DNA of 64,000 bases from Paratrimastix pyriformis. Lineage: Eukaryota > Preaxostyla > Paratrimastigidae. The notes beneath the pieces were generated by a model, which did not search any database, was not told the DNA's origin, and saw only the letters and a list, made by a program, of their open reading frames with translations. The stretch spans positions 496,001-560,000 of the forward strand of contig JAPMOS010000016.1 in NCBI GenBank assembly GCA_027972325.1, read 5' to 3'. The translations under genes were made by a program, and so were the position numbers. Below, in pieces: positions 1-17,510 of the stretch; within the stretch, counting starts at the first letter, position 1, and the number at the start of each line of letters is the position of its first letter.

Positions 1-2
1 AA

Positions 3-73
3 GCTGGGGTAGTATAGTGGCAGAATTCTTGCCTGTCACGCAAGAGACCCGGGTTCAATCCCCGGCCCTAGCG
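3..73 (+). tRNA. tRNA-Asp (GTC)
   Basis: A 71-nt cloverleaf. The 7-bp acceptor stem GCTGGGG pairs with CCCTAGC (one G-T pair). The anticodon stem CTTGC/GCAAG closes the loop CTGTCAC, which has anticodon GTC. The T arm has the usual GGTTCAATCC B-box type sequence. A run of five T follows at 74-78, the normal RNA polymerase III terminator. No intron and no encoded CCA, as expected for a nuclear gene. Confidence 0.95.
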
Positions 74-153
74 TTTTTATCGTTTCTTTGGCTGCCTTCA
101 GAGGGTGTTGTTCTGGCTTGACGCTCTGTCTTGCCATGTAATTTCACATCTGC

Positions 154-224
154 GCGTCGGTGGTCTAGTGGTAGAATATCACGTTGCCATCGTGGTGACC
201 CGGGTTCAATTCCCGGCCGACGCA
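154..224 (+). tRNA. tRNA-Gly (GCC)
   Basis: A 71-nt cloverleaf 80 bp after tRNA-Asp on the same strand. The acceptor stem GCGT CGG pairs with CCGACGC, discriminator A224. The anticodon loop TTGCCAT has anticodon GCC. The A-box (TGGTCTAGTGG) and B-box (GGGTTCAATTCC) are typical. The downstream T run is only three bases (231-233), a weak Pol III terminator. Confidence 0.95.
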
Positions 225-530
225 TCTACTTTCCCCCCTCCCCCTCCCCCTCCCTCCCTCCCTCCGCACAAGATGGACGGACCAGCCACGAGGCGGTCCA
301 TTCGCCCCGGGCGCCAGTTGCGCTGGTTGTAGCGAGCAGATCCTCACCCCAAATGGCGAGTTGTTCGACGTACATCTCGAAGTCCGCCGTCAATTCTGTG
401 TTCGTGTGATGGGGGTGGGGGTGAGTAAAATTATTGTCGTTTTCAGAACAGATTCAGAGGCGTTCAGTCATAGCGCGGCACGAGCTGTTCAGCGAACCGC
501 AATTACCAATTATCGGGGGAAAAAGTGAGA
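225..530. other. Spacer between tRNA genes
   Basis: About 305 bases with a C/CT-rich stretch near 233-265. I see no gene, and the short open frames here have no family features. Confidence 0.5.
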
Positions 531-603
531 TGGAGCTGAGGGGTATCGATCCCCTTGCCTCCCGCATGCCATGCGGACGATCTACCAAGTGATCTACAGC
601 CCC
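531..603 (-). tRNA. tRNA-Ala (GGC)
   Basis: A 73-nt cloverleaf on the minus strand. The acceptor stem GGGGCTG pairs with CAGCTCC and contains the G3-U70 pair that identifies alanine tRNAs. The anticodon stem T27-C31 pairs with 39-43 and the loop ATGGCAT gives anticodon GGC. The T loop is ATCGATA. Minus-strand TTTTT follows (plus-strand A520-A524) as Pol III terminator. A G at position 34 is unusual for eukaryotic tRNA-Ala, which normally has A34 (inosine). The 5' end lies two bases after the stop codon of the tmcB-like gene on the same strand. Confidence 0.88.
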
Positions 604-605
604 GA

Positions 606-7232
<6,627 letters not shown>

Positions 7233-7569
7233 GGGCGAATTGAACTATGCGCCAAAAATCAATATGCAACGCTCAGGGGTCGTCGTCTCGCACAAAAGAA
7301 CAGACAAGAAGAACATAAAATATTGAAAAAAGGCCACGTTCAAATCTGCCCAGCAACCCTTCGGCGCGGACGTTCATCACGGAACCGATGGGGGACGAGG
7401 AAGAATGCCCTGGGCGTATGAAGCGAGTCCGCCGGAAATGATGTGACCGTCCCTTGCCCCGTTCAGGAATATCGATGAGCAGAGGAGACGCCACTATGTC
7501 CCTCCTTAATTCACCATGAAAATAAATAAATAAATAAAAACAGGTGTAGTGCGCTGCTGCTCCAATTAA
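7233..7569. other. Intergenic spacer upstream of tmcB-like gene
   Basis: This spacer separates two minus-strand genes. It holds an AT-rich stretch with (AAAT)n near 7518-7540, just 3' of the oxidoreductase stop, which may be its 3' UTR. It must also hold the promoter of the tmcB-like gene. No separate gene is supported. Confidence 0.5.
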
Positions 7570-8388
7570 TTAGCACCCCCGCGGCGGCGCGTCCAAGTTT
7601 TCAATTTCGACTGGGCCGCCGGCCTTCGCTCCCCCAGCGCACCTGACCCCGTCCGGACCCATGGCCTTCACGAGACACTGGTTACACCGGACACAGCGGG
7701 ACACCCAGGGCCCCTTGGCCATCCCTGTCGAGACCATCCCTGGCTCGGCCAGGAGGGCACGGCCCACCTGGACGGCCGGACAACCCTCGTGGCAGGCAGC
7801 CTCGATGTCGGCAGTGCTGGTGACACCGCCCACGTAGATGAGCGGGATGCGGAGGCCGCTGTCGCGGAGGGAGCAGAGGCCGCCCAGGAAGAAATTGGGC
7901 TGTTTGTTTGGGAGATTGAGAGAGAATGGGTCAGAATTATAGTGCGTTTTCCCTTCCTGGCCCCAAAGTTCGCGATGATCCCCCCGGAGATCTCGGAATG
8001 TTTGGGCAAAAGCGGACCGAGAAAGTCCAGCCGGGGTTGAGTACACCGGCCCCAAAGAGCAGCCCCAAGCGACCCAGCAGGGCCATCGCCTTCTGCCGGA
8101 CCAACGGGACCAGGGGAACCCCGCCCCGCATCAGGTAGAAGCTGCTGGTGGGCAGGTAGCCGCCACCCGATGGGATGATCGCGTCGGCATCACCCGTGGC
8201 CTCGATCAGCGCGCAGAGGCGCATCGCCTGCGGCGTCAATGTGGGAGGGTGTCAAGTCAGGTGTGCGTGTCTGGTGTGTGTGGAGCAAAGGGACTGTCGT
8301 GTGTGTGTCGTGTCAGGTGGGTGTCAATTAAGGTGTCAGGTGTGTCATCCGTGTGTCATCCGTGTCATATGTTGTGTCATGTGTGTGC

Positions 8389-8432
<44 letters not shown>

Positions 8433-9864
8433 GTGTGTGTCATGTGTGTGTGTGTCGTGTGTGTGATGTCTCACCGGGTGTGTTTGAACATGTGTGTGTC
8501 GGGTGTGCATCGTGTGTCGGGCATCTGTCTGTTGGACAGAAGAAGAAGGAAGAAGAACAAGTGGCGACGTGCGCCAGGTTGTATCGCTGTGTACAAACCA
8601 CAAATAGGCGCCAAGGACGCTGGAAGCGGTGTGCCGACCTGACGGATGGTGAAGCCGCGCTCCTGCCCGTCGGCCATGTTGACCTTCACCAGGACGGCCA
8701 CCCGGGGCCCCACCCGCTGCCGGATGGCGTGCAGCACCTGCAACGGGAAGCGGGCCCGGTTCTCCAGCGTGCCGCCGAAGTCTGTGGAGAACGTGGGGTG
8801 ATGGGGAGCATGAAGGAAAAAACCGATGGTGGTGGGCCGGAGGTGGGGGGGGGGGGGGGGGGGGGATGGGACGGACCATCCTTGCGGCGGTTTGTCAGGG
8901 GGGAGAGGAACTGGGAGAGCAGGTACCCGTGGGCCATATGCACCTCGACCGCATCAAAGCCTGCCTCGGCGGCCACCGCCGCGGCGCGTGCGAAGTCATT
9001 GGTGATGCGCTCGAGATCCATCCGGGTGGCGGCCCGGACAAAGGTCAGCGTCTGGGCGTTGAAGGTGACCGAGGGCCCCACGGGACGCGTCTGGCAAAGG
9101 GACTTGTCGGCCTGCAGGCCGCAGTGGGCAAGTTGCACGGAGGCCTGGCCGGAGCAGCGGATTTGGAGGTGTTTTCGGGGTGGTGGGGAATGCAGACCTT
9201 GCACCCGTGGGCATGGACGCTATCCACCAGGCGCTTCAGGATGGGCAATGCTTCCTGGGTGATCAAAGTTTGGTTGGCGTATCCGCGCCCATCCTGGGAG
9301 ACAGCCCCGAAGGCCACTGTGGTGAGAGCCACACCTGGGTGGTAGAGACGAGAAGAAAAAGATGGAAGAGTGGTGGTCCAAAAGCGAACAAACCATTCTT
9401 GGCAAACCGCTCGTGATGGGCGACCAACTTTTCTGTTGGAAGCCCATCCCGGGTGGCCAGGCCTTCATGGATGGCGGCTTTCATGATGCGATTTTTCAGA
9501 GTCATTGGACCAATTTTTGTGGGTTCTGTCCAACGGGGCGGGTTAATAGGAGGGCATGGATTCTTGGCGGGATCACGATTCGGAAGCCATCGATCCTTTC
9601 GGGGTGGCTGTGGGGCGAACATGGCGCAAATCAGCACGGTGGCCGCAACTGATGTGATGTAAGGATTCACGTGCTTGGAAATAGAGCTGGTAAAAACAAC
9701 GTAAACCACAGCCAGAGAAATGGTGGCCACCTGCAGAAGTGGATGAACCTGGAGCTGCCACGCAAAGGCCAAACCTTGATCATATTCAAACGATAAAAAG
9801 ATGCTGCGATCAGGGCAGCGAGAGCCCACACAGTAATAAAAAGCCCGATCAGAAACCACGACAT
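7570..9864 (-). CDS. Membrane-anchored NADH:flavin oxidoreductase (old yellow enzyme family)
   Basis: Seven exons: 9864-9775, 9730-9394, 9334-9198, 9144-8877, 8782-8639, 8227-8018, 7899-7570. The start MSWFLIGLFITVWALAALIA and a second hydrophobic stretch in exon 2 give two membrane helices before the catalytic barrel. The barrel starts near KIGPMTLKNRIMKAAIHEGL. Family marks are VQLAHCGLQ, EVHMAHGYLLSQFLSPLTNR, FGGTLEN, IYVGGV and a C-terminal CVRCNQC cluster, which in related reductases binds an iron-sulfur cluster. The family reduces enones and similar substrates with FMN and NAD(P)H. The membrane anchor is unusual. Exon 5 needs one base removed at the AAA run 8760-8762 to read LENRARFP, so a sequence error or a real frameshift lies there. 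Donors include GTCCGT (8876), GTCTGC (9197) and GTCCGC (8017). Confidence 0.85.
8394..8433. repeat. (TG)n microsatellite
   Basis: A dinucleotide run inside the oxidoreductase intron between exons 5 and 6, within a wider TG-rich stretch 8230-8520. Confidence 0.9.
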
Positions 9865-10173
9865 TTTGCCCGCAAGACCCCGCTGTCGCAAGACCCTTTT
9901 GGTCAATGAAACTAACTTGAAAAACGGAGAAAGCGGAATGTGGAAGGGTGAGCCATTTTCTCGGGGAACTCCTTGAAATACGAGGCACAAAAAGTTTCTG
10001 TGATCGCTGGAAGCCAATTGATCGGCCGGGGACGCTTGAAGACGAGCTTCAGTTGCGCGGATGTCCAAAAATCTGTTAAGGCCCCTCTCGCGAGGCTGTC
10101 CTCTCTGCTTGCAGGTGCCTGAAAACTCAAATCCAGAGGAATTCGGACTCACAAGCAACATCAGCCGCGCGAT

Positions 10174-10212
<39 letters not shown>

Positions 10213-10325
10213 GTGAGGGAAGGAGGAGGAGACCCAAGATCGCCTAAAAAGAAGGGTTCCCCTTGTGGTGTATGCGGCGTCTCACGTCAGACGTGGAGAT
10301 GGAGGCACCGGTTTTATGTGTGGGG
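9865..10325. other. Intergenic spacer with a 38-base G run
   Basis: It lies between the oxidoreductase start and the stop of the first Hint gene. It contains an uninterrupted run of 38 G at 10174-10211. An open frame continues upstream from the oxidoreductase ATG to an ATG at 10161, but its sequence has no domain features. Confidence 0.5.
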
Positions 10326-11132
10326 TTATTGCGATAACTGTGCCGGATGGTTGTCGTCATCTCCGGCATCGATGGCCTCCTCGAGCTCGGCCAGGCACTG
10401 GGCCCGGAACTGGACCCACCCGGGCGCGGTCTCCTTGTGCTGCCAATAGCCGGACCCTGCAGTCACAGAAGGCCGTGTGGGATGATGCTTGGATGATGCT
10501 TGGATGATGATTGGATGACGCATTGCAAAACGTCAAGGCCACCAGCGGACCAAAGGCACCGTCCATGCCCGGGCACCGGGCCTCCAGCCTGGGGCCCACC
10601 GAGGCCCCCAGGGTGGCCATGATGAAGTCGCCGTCCTCCGCCGATGCGCTGGCCTTCTGGGCCCGGGCGCTGTTGCACACCAGTATGCTGTGGTCGTTGG
10701 CCGCGAGGGCCACCCCGCCCAGCTCAAAGTCGTAGAGCCGGCTGATGTAGTGCGGCTCCCGGGGCGCCAGCTCGTCCGCGTGGCACCACTGGCCCTCGTG
10801 CCAGATGGGGTGCATCCCGCTGATCCAGGCCCCGCGCCAGTGGCACAGCCGCTTCTCGTAGTTCTGTGCGGGCGGGTGGTGGGGTGGTGGTGGTGGGGGG
10901 GGGGGGGGGGTGGGGGGTGGGGGAGCCATGTGTTCGGTGAGACAGAACCCCTGCTCTCCCTCTCAGACGCCGGTCTCTGATCCCAGGTGCCACGCCAGTG
11001 ACACAGCCCCTTCTCGGACTTCTGCGCGGTGGGTCGGCGACAGTGAGATCGGGCGGTTCCCATCTCACGCCGTCCACATCAGCCACAGCCAGCCACATCC
11101 ACAAACGACGCCCATTGGCCGTGTGGTGATGA

Positions 11133-11166
<34 letters not shown>

Positions 11167-12515
11167 GGTGGTGGTGGTGGTGGTGGTGGTGGTGGTGGTG
11201 GTCAACGCCCATTAGCCGTGTGATGGGACCCAGATCGACCACCGGCATTGGTGCTGTGACGGGGGACCGATGCGCTGACCACCGACCGGGATGGGGCCCA
11301 CAAACGGCACACAAACAAAGGAGTTTACGGACCACCGGGATGGGATACACGAAGGCGATCGGGGCGGCGAGGCCCTTGTGGCCCGTGCGAATGACATCAC
11401 CCCGGCGCAGCGTCCGCACGGGGCGGGTGCTCCCATCGGCCATCAGCACCTCCGACTCGCCGTCCACGCAGACGGTGTACGCACGCACTGCGAGAAGCAA
11501 GCAGAACCAACAGACGTGAGAAGACGGTGTACGTACGCACTGCGACCGATCGGTTCCATCAAAACAAGACGGGGGACGATGACCCGTGTGATGGTGTGGG
11601 AGCACGTCCGACTGGCCGTCCACCCAAAAGACGGTGTCGGTCCAGTTCATCAAGCAGATGAAACGAATCCCCAGTCGTGTGTATGTGTGTGCGCGCGCGC
11701 AGATATATATCGGGACCCTGGCCCTCGAGCTTCTCTTCCGCGCATCCCCAGTCGTGTGTGTGTGTTTGTGCGCACGGATATATATCGGGACAGACGGACC
11801 CTGCCCCTCGAGCTTCTCTTCCACGCATCCCCAGTAGCGGTTGATATCCCCCCACGGGTCGGCGCAGTGAAATGTGGTCAACTGGAGCCCCCAGATCGCC
11901 GCTGTATCGAAGTGTGCGTGCGTGTGCAGGGGGGGTGATGGGGTGAGGATGGGAAGGCAGAAAGGCAGACGAAGAAGAAATGGAGAAGATGAAGGGGGTG
12001 CTCGGAGGCAGTAGTGCAGGGAAGGCAGAAGCCTAGTGACATTCAAGGATGGTCTTGGGGTAGCTGGTCTTGTAGTAATCGGCAGGAACAAGTGCGCCCA
12101 GGGCCTGTTTCCACGTCCCTGCCGTGGCGGCCCTCGTATCGACCTGAGCGCGGCGTGGGCAGAAAATGGAGATCATCGTCATCATCATCGTCATCGTCAA
12201 CACCCACCAGCTCAGCAAGCACCAGCACCAGCATCAACAATATCAAGACCAGCATCAACCTCGTCTGATGCAACCAAACCGCTATCCAAGGTCGCGGTCT
12301 GTGTCCCCGATGCTCTCCCCCCCCCCCCCCCCCCCCCCCCATCCACCCTCTGGAAGGGCCTCTTTGAGAGGACAGGCATCACGAGGGCTTGGTTGTCACC
12401 AGCCACCAGCCAACCGCATCGTCAGCTGCATCGTCAGCACAGGACGGACGTTGAAGTACTCGGAGCAGGCCATCTTGGCCAGGGACTCAGTCGGCGAGAG
12501 CCCTACACAGATGAA

Positions 12516-12546
<31 letters not shown>

Positions 12547-13838
12547 ACAGACGGACACCGACACAGCGTCGAAATGGTGTGAGCATCGTCATCTCGCCTG
12601 GTAGGTCGGCGTGTGCGACGGCGGGCCAGTGGAGGCGATGGGGCAGGAGAGGAAGTGCGGCAGGGGAGACGAAGGGACAGAAGGAGCGAATGTGGGCCGC
12701 GGAGGGTGTGCATGTGTGTCTGCGTGTGTGTGTGTCTGCGTGTGTGTGTGTCTGCGTGTGTGTGTGTGTGTGGGGGGGCGGGGCGCACCATCAGCGAGCG
12801 GCCAGCCGAAGAAGCGGCACACGAGGTCCAGCAGGTACAGCTGGCGCCCGATGTACACCGAGAGCAGCATCCGACCCCCGGTCACATCGCCTACGGTGTG
12901 CGAATGGGGCGGAGTGAGTGAGTGAGTGCGTGAGTGCGTGGGGATGGAGCGTGGAGCGGGAATGTCTGGCTGGGGCAAGGCAGGAAGAGGGTAGGAGCTG
13001 TCCCTCGCTGCCTACCCTGTTGGTTTGGCGGGAGCAGAAGTGGAGTGGGAGCCGGGGAAAGTGGAGGGTGGGGTGAGCCGGGGTGGGATAGGCCGATGAC
13101 GATGACGGACGCTCCGGAAGAAGCTTCGCCAGGATTACGGGGACCAGCTCGGGAGGGAGCCGTTGGAAGAAGGGCTGGAAGGAATGGAAGGTAGGGGGAA
13201 AAAAAAAACATGCGGCAATGTCGGAGACGATCGATTCACACGGACCGCCGAATTGGGTTCTGGAGCCCGGGGCTTGACTTTTCGGTGATAGTCGTACGGT
13301 CTTGCCTCTGTGGTGAACGGACGCTTGTGTCGAGGACTAAGGACGTGTTGGAACATGAGAGAGAGATTCTCGCCAGCACGGCGACGCGCATTCTGTTGTG
13401 CTGAATCAGACGCGCAACATGGTGCTGGAAAAAACAGACCTCAAGGAGACGATCCACATCGGCTGGGTCGATCACAGCAAAGATGTCCACCATTGTGCAC
13501 GGTGGGAAGATTTCCCGTAGAGCGTCGTAGGCTCGAAAAAAATCGGGGACTTCGCGGTTGTGATCGACCGCCCAGCGGAAGATTTCACGGCCGGGCGAGC
13601 CCGGGCGAACTGCGTCCTTGTACTTCTCGAAATTGGCAAGCAGAGTGTCGGCTCCCCATCGAGTCGCATATTTTTGGAGTTTGACTTTCGAGACAAGCTG
13701 CGTCAACTCAGTCGGAAAGGAGGCAGCTGCAGCCTCCTCCTCGTCGTCGTGTGTTGTGGCCGTTTCGGTTTGAGATGATTGCTGCTGCCCTTGCCCGTGG
13801 TGATGCCCCGGTGCGCAGGCAACTCTCTCGACCCTCAT
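10326..13838 (-). CDS. F-box-like/Hint (Vint) domain protein, copy 1
   Basis: A gene of about nine exons ending at TAA 10326-10328. The first exon (about 13838-13430) encodes an acidic start and a ~100-residue helical region. Next comes an F-box-like piece, PFFQRLPPELVPVILAKLLP (about 13185-13115), then exons near 12890, 12480, 12150 and 11890. The Hint part starts with VCVDGESEVLMADGSTRPVR and LRRGDVI (about 11480-11333). It continues with SGMHPIWHEGQW, YDFELGG and NDHSILVCN (10866-10575), and ends EAIDAGDDDNHPAQLSQ. Cys at the block start, the HP motif and the YD.EL...H.ILV pattern match Vint/Hint autoprocessing domains (known family property). The function of the whole protein is unknown. 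Donors include GTCCGT at 11332 and 11799. A partial copy of the last Hint exon start lies in the intron at 10985-11030. The start codon is uncertain. Confidence 0.65.
11128..11202. repeat. (GAT)n(GGT)n trinucleotide repeat
   Basis: About eight GAT units followed by about 17 GGT units, inside an intron of Hint gene copy 1. Confidence 0.95.
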
Positions 13839-14057
13839 GCACGGGCAATCGCGAACAGGTCGACCCCCACGAATGGTGCTGTTGTCTTGACATCACCACT
13901 CACCCACCGGAAGTCGCGCAAGCCACCCTGCTTTTGGCAAGGTGGGCAAATCGGTTGTGTGGTTATGCAGTATCGTCAAAAAGAAATACCAAGAGAAAAA
14001 TATCACAAAGGTCCCCTCGTCTCCATGACAGAGGTTGAAGTCACAGGGAGGGAGAGA

Positions 14058-14094
<37 letters not shown>

Positions 14095-14132
14095 ACAACA
14101 ACAACACAACAGCAACAAGGTTTGAAGTGGGA

Positions 14133-17010
14133 CTACTGCGATAACTGTGCCGGATGGTTGTCGTCATCTCCGGCATCGATGGCCTCCTCGAGCTCGGCCA
14201 GGCACTGGGCCCGGAACTGGACCCACCCGGGCGCGGTCTCCTTGTGCTGCCAATAGCCGGACCCTGCAGTCACAGAAGAAGGTCGTGTGGGTTATTTGAA
14301 CTGATGATCGGATGATCGGATGGTGATGACGATGACGATCGAAAAAAACCCACATACAACAAAACGTCAAGGCCACCAGCGGACCAAAGGCGCCGTCCAT
14401 GCCCGGGCACCGGGCCTCCAGTCTGGGGCCCACCGAGGCCCCCAGGGTGGCCATGATGAAGTCGCCGTCCTCCGCCGATGCGCTGGCCTTCTGGGCCCGG
14501 GCGCTGTTGCACACCAGTATGCTGTGGTCGTTGGCCGCGAGGGCCACCCCGCCCAGCTCAAAGTCGTAGAGCCGGCTGATGTAGTGCGGCTCCCGGGGCG
14601 CCAGCTCGTCCGCGTGGCACCACTGGCCCTCGTGCCAGATGGGGTGCATCCCGCTGATCCAGGCCCCGCGCCAGTGGCACAGCCGCTTCTCGTAGTTCTG
14701 TGCGGTGGGGCGGCGACAGTGTGTGAGGCGAGCCAAAGGTTCTCCTCCCTCTCACTCCGGCACAGCCACCCAGCCAAAGATTCCATTCGCACGGACCACT
14801 GCAATGGGATACACGAAGGCGATCGGGGCGGCGAGGCCCTTGTGGCCCGTGCGAATGACATCACCCCGGCGCAGCGTCCGCACGGGGCGGGTGCTCCCAT
14901 CGGCCATCAGCACCTCCGACTCGCCGTCCACGCAGACGGTGTACGCACGCACTGCGAGAAGCAAGTAGAGCCAACAGACGTGAGAAGACGCTCAGAATGT
15001 GGCAGGGGTGTGGGTGGAGGCCCGTACATTCAGTGCCGAGTGTGATGCCGAGCGCGGAACTCGGGCGATGTCGGATCGGGGGGGACGGACCTTGCTGCTC
15101 CAGCTCTGGGTCGGTGCATCCCCAGTAGCGGTTGATATCCCCCTGGGGATCGGCGCACCGGAATGTGGTCACCTGGAGCCCCCAGATCATCGCTGTGTGT
15201 GTGTTGCGTGTGTGTGTGTGTGTGTGGGGGGGACGATATGTTGGAAAGGGTGATCCCCCGGGAAGAACCAGGCAAGACGGAGCATGTCAATGGCAGGAGG
15301 CAGAGCAGGGAAAGCCGCAGCATACAGACATTCAAGGATGGTCTTGGGGTAGCTGGTCTTGTAGTAATCGGCCGGGACCAGCTCGCCCAGGGCCTGTTTC
15401 CACGTCCCTGTCGTGGCGGCCCTCGTCTCGACCTGAGCGTGCCGGGTTGGGCGGAAAAATGGAGATCATCGTCATCATCATGGCCACCCTGGAGGCCCGG
15501 TGCCCGGGCATGAATGGCGCCTTTGGTGCGTTGGTGGCTGCTGCGGCGAGAGGAAACTGTGTTTGGTTTTCATCATCACCATCATCATAATCCAATCCAA
15601 TCATCAATCATCATCATTATCATCATTATCATCATTATCATCATCATCATCATCATCATCATCATCGTCGTCGTCGTCGTCATCATCATCATCATCGTCA
15701 TCAACATCATCATCATTCGATCATCATCATCCAATCATCATCATCATCCAATCATCATTCATCATCCAATCATCATTCATCAATCATCCAATCATCAACA
15801 TCATCAATCATCCAACAAGATCGTACAATCGTCATTCCCCCAGGGCGGCGGACATTGAAAAACTTGGAGCAGGCCATCCTGGCCAGGGACTCAGTCGGCG
15901 AGAGCCCTACACACATACAACACACAGAGGAGCAACGGGATGAACGCCCTGGCGGTACGAGACGCGAGACGAAGAGGGGGCACGAGGATGAGCAACCGGA
16001 GTTGGGGGGGCCGATATATCGGGCGGGGGGATGGAGATGAATGGGGCTGGGGATGAGGATGGAGATGTGCATGTGTGTCTGCGTGTGTGTGTGTGTGCGT
16101 GTGTGTGTGTGGGGGGATGGGCGGGGCGCGCGAGCAGCAGAAGCGGCACACGAGGTCCAGCAGGTACAGCTGGCGCCCGATGTACACCGAGAGCAGCATC
16201 CGACCCTCGGTCACATCGCCTACGGGGTGCGAATGGGGCGGGGCGGAGTGAGTGAGTGAGTGAGTGAGTGGGGATGGAGCGCGAGTGTTAGGGAGACGAG
16301 AGGCGGGCGGGGGGCAGGGGGGGGCCGGGGAACGGACGGTCCGATGGAAGAAGCTTCGCCAGAATTTCGGGGACCAGTTCGGGAGGGAGCCGCTGGAAGA
16401 AGGGCTGGAAGGTGAAAAAAGAAAAAGAAAAAGAAAAAAATGGGAATGTCGGAGATCGATACACACACGGACCGCCGAATTGGGTTCTGGAGCCCGGGGT
16501 TCGAATGACCGGTGATAGTGGTATGGTCTTGGCTCTGTGGAGAACAGTCGCAGATGTTGAGGACGAAGGGCGCGTCGAAACATCAGCGAGAGATTGTCAT
16601 CAGCACGGTGGCGCCCGATCTGTCGATGGATTAGAAGCAAATAATGTTGGGAAAACATACCGAAAGGAGGCGGTCCACATCGGCCCGGCCCCGAGGGTCC
16701 GTGCCGACCACAGAATAGATGTCTTCGATCGTGCATGGAGGGAAGGCTTCAAGAAGATTGTCGTAGGCTCGATGAAAATCTGGAACTCTGAGGTTGTGAT
16801 CAACAGCCCAGCGGAAGATATCGCATTCAGCGGAATTTGTGCATACAGCGCGCTTGTACGTCTCGAAATCTGCGAGCAGGGTTTCGACTCCCCAACGCGC
16901 CGCATATTTTTCGAGTCTGTCATTCGAGGTGATCGACTTCAACCCAGGCGGAAAGGGGGAGGGAGCGGAAGCCTTCTTGTGTGGCATGAGTGATTGCTGA
17001 TTGCTGCCCT
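14133..17010 (-). CDS. F-box-like/Hint (Vint) domain protein, copy 2
   Basis: Tandem paralogue of the gene at 10326-13838, in the same orientation, with its stop (TAG 14133-14135) 294 bp upstream of copy 1. The likely start is MPHKKASAPSPF near 16989. The order of parts is the same: a helical N-terminal region (KYAARWGVETLLADFETYK), an F-box-like PFFQRLPPELVPEILAKLLP, the exon LLSVYIGRQLYLLDLVCRF, the exon GTWKQALGELVPADYYKTSY, and the Hint exons. The last two Hint exons (14696-14160) are almost identical in DNA to copy 1, while the intron between them differs. The N-terminal exon has diverged strongly (about half the residues). Donors include GTCCGT at 14796 and 15090. This pattern suggests recent gene conversion of the 3' exons. 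Start uncertain, function unknown. Confidence 0.62.
15598..15800. repeat. (ATC/ATT)n repeats in intron
   Basis: Interrupted ATC, ATT and GTC trinucleotide runs inside an intron of Hint gene copy 2. Confidence 0.9.
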
Positions 17011-17510
17011 TGCCCGTGGTGGTGCATTCCCGCAGGCACCCAAAATCCCATGCGGAAGACAAGAGCCACACGTTTTTGCTTTTCAGAGAGCATTACAGAG
17101 GGGTCGACCAACAGGGCAATTCACAGGATCGAATTTCAAGGGGCGGCATGAAAACAGAAAAGACCAAAGGACGGGGTCTGTTCGCAAACAAAAACACGCA
17201 AGGAAGAGACGGCGAGGGGAGGGGAAGGCCACCCCCGCACCCAAAGAGGTGCGAGAGAAGGATTCCGCCCCGCCCACCATCAAAAGGGAGATGCAGACAG
17301 GGAAAAATGCACGGAAAAACAAAAAAATAAGAAAACCAAAAAAAACGATGAAATAGACAACACGACACAATCATACATGGGAAAGAGTGCATGCGATAGG
17401 GAAACACTCACGCAGCTCAGAAATATGGGGGAGGGGAAAGAAAGTCAAAGTTATGAAAAATGAACCAGAATCGCACAAAAACGAACGAAGCAAAAGGGCC
17501 GTGGGCTCTC
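17011..17510. other. Intergenic spacer, A-rich
   Basis: It lies between the stop of the F-box/LRR gene and the start of Hint copy 2. Base composition on the plus strand is A-rich near 17300-17360 and 17440-17480. No coding features seen. Confidence 0.4.
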
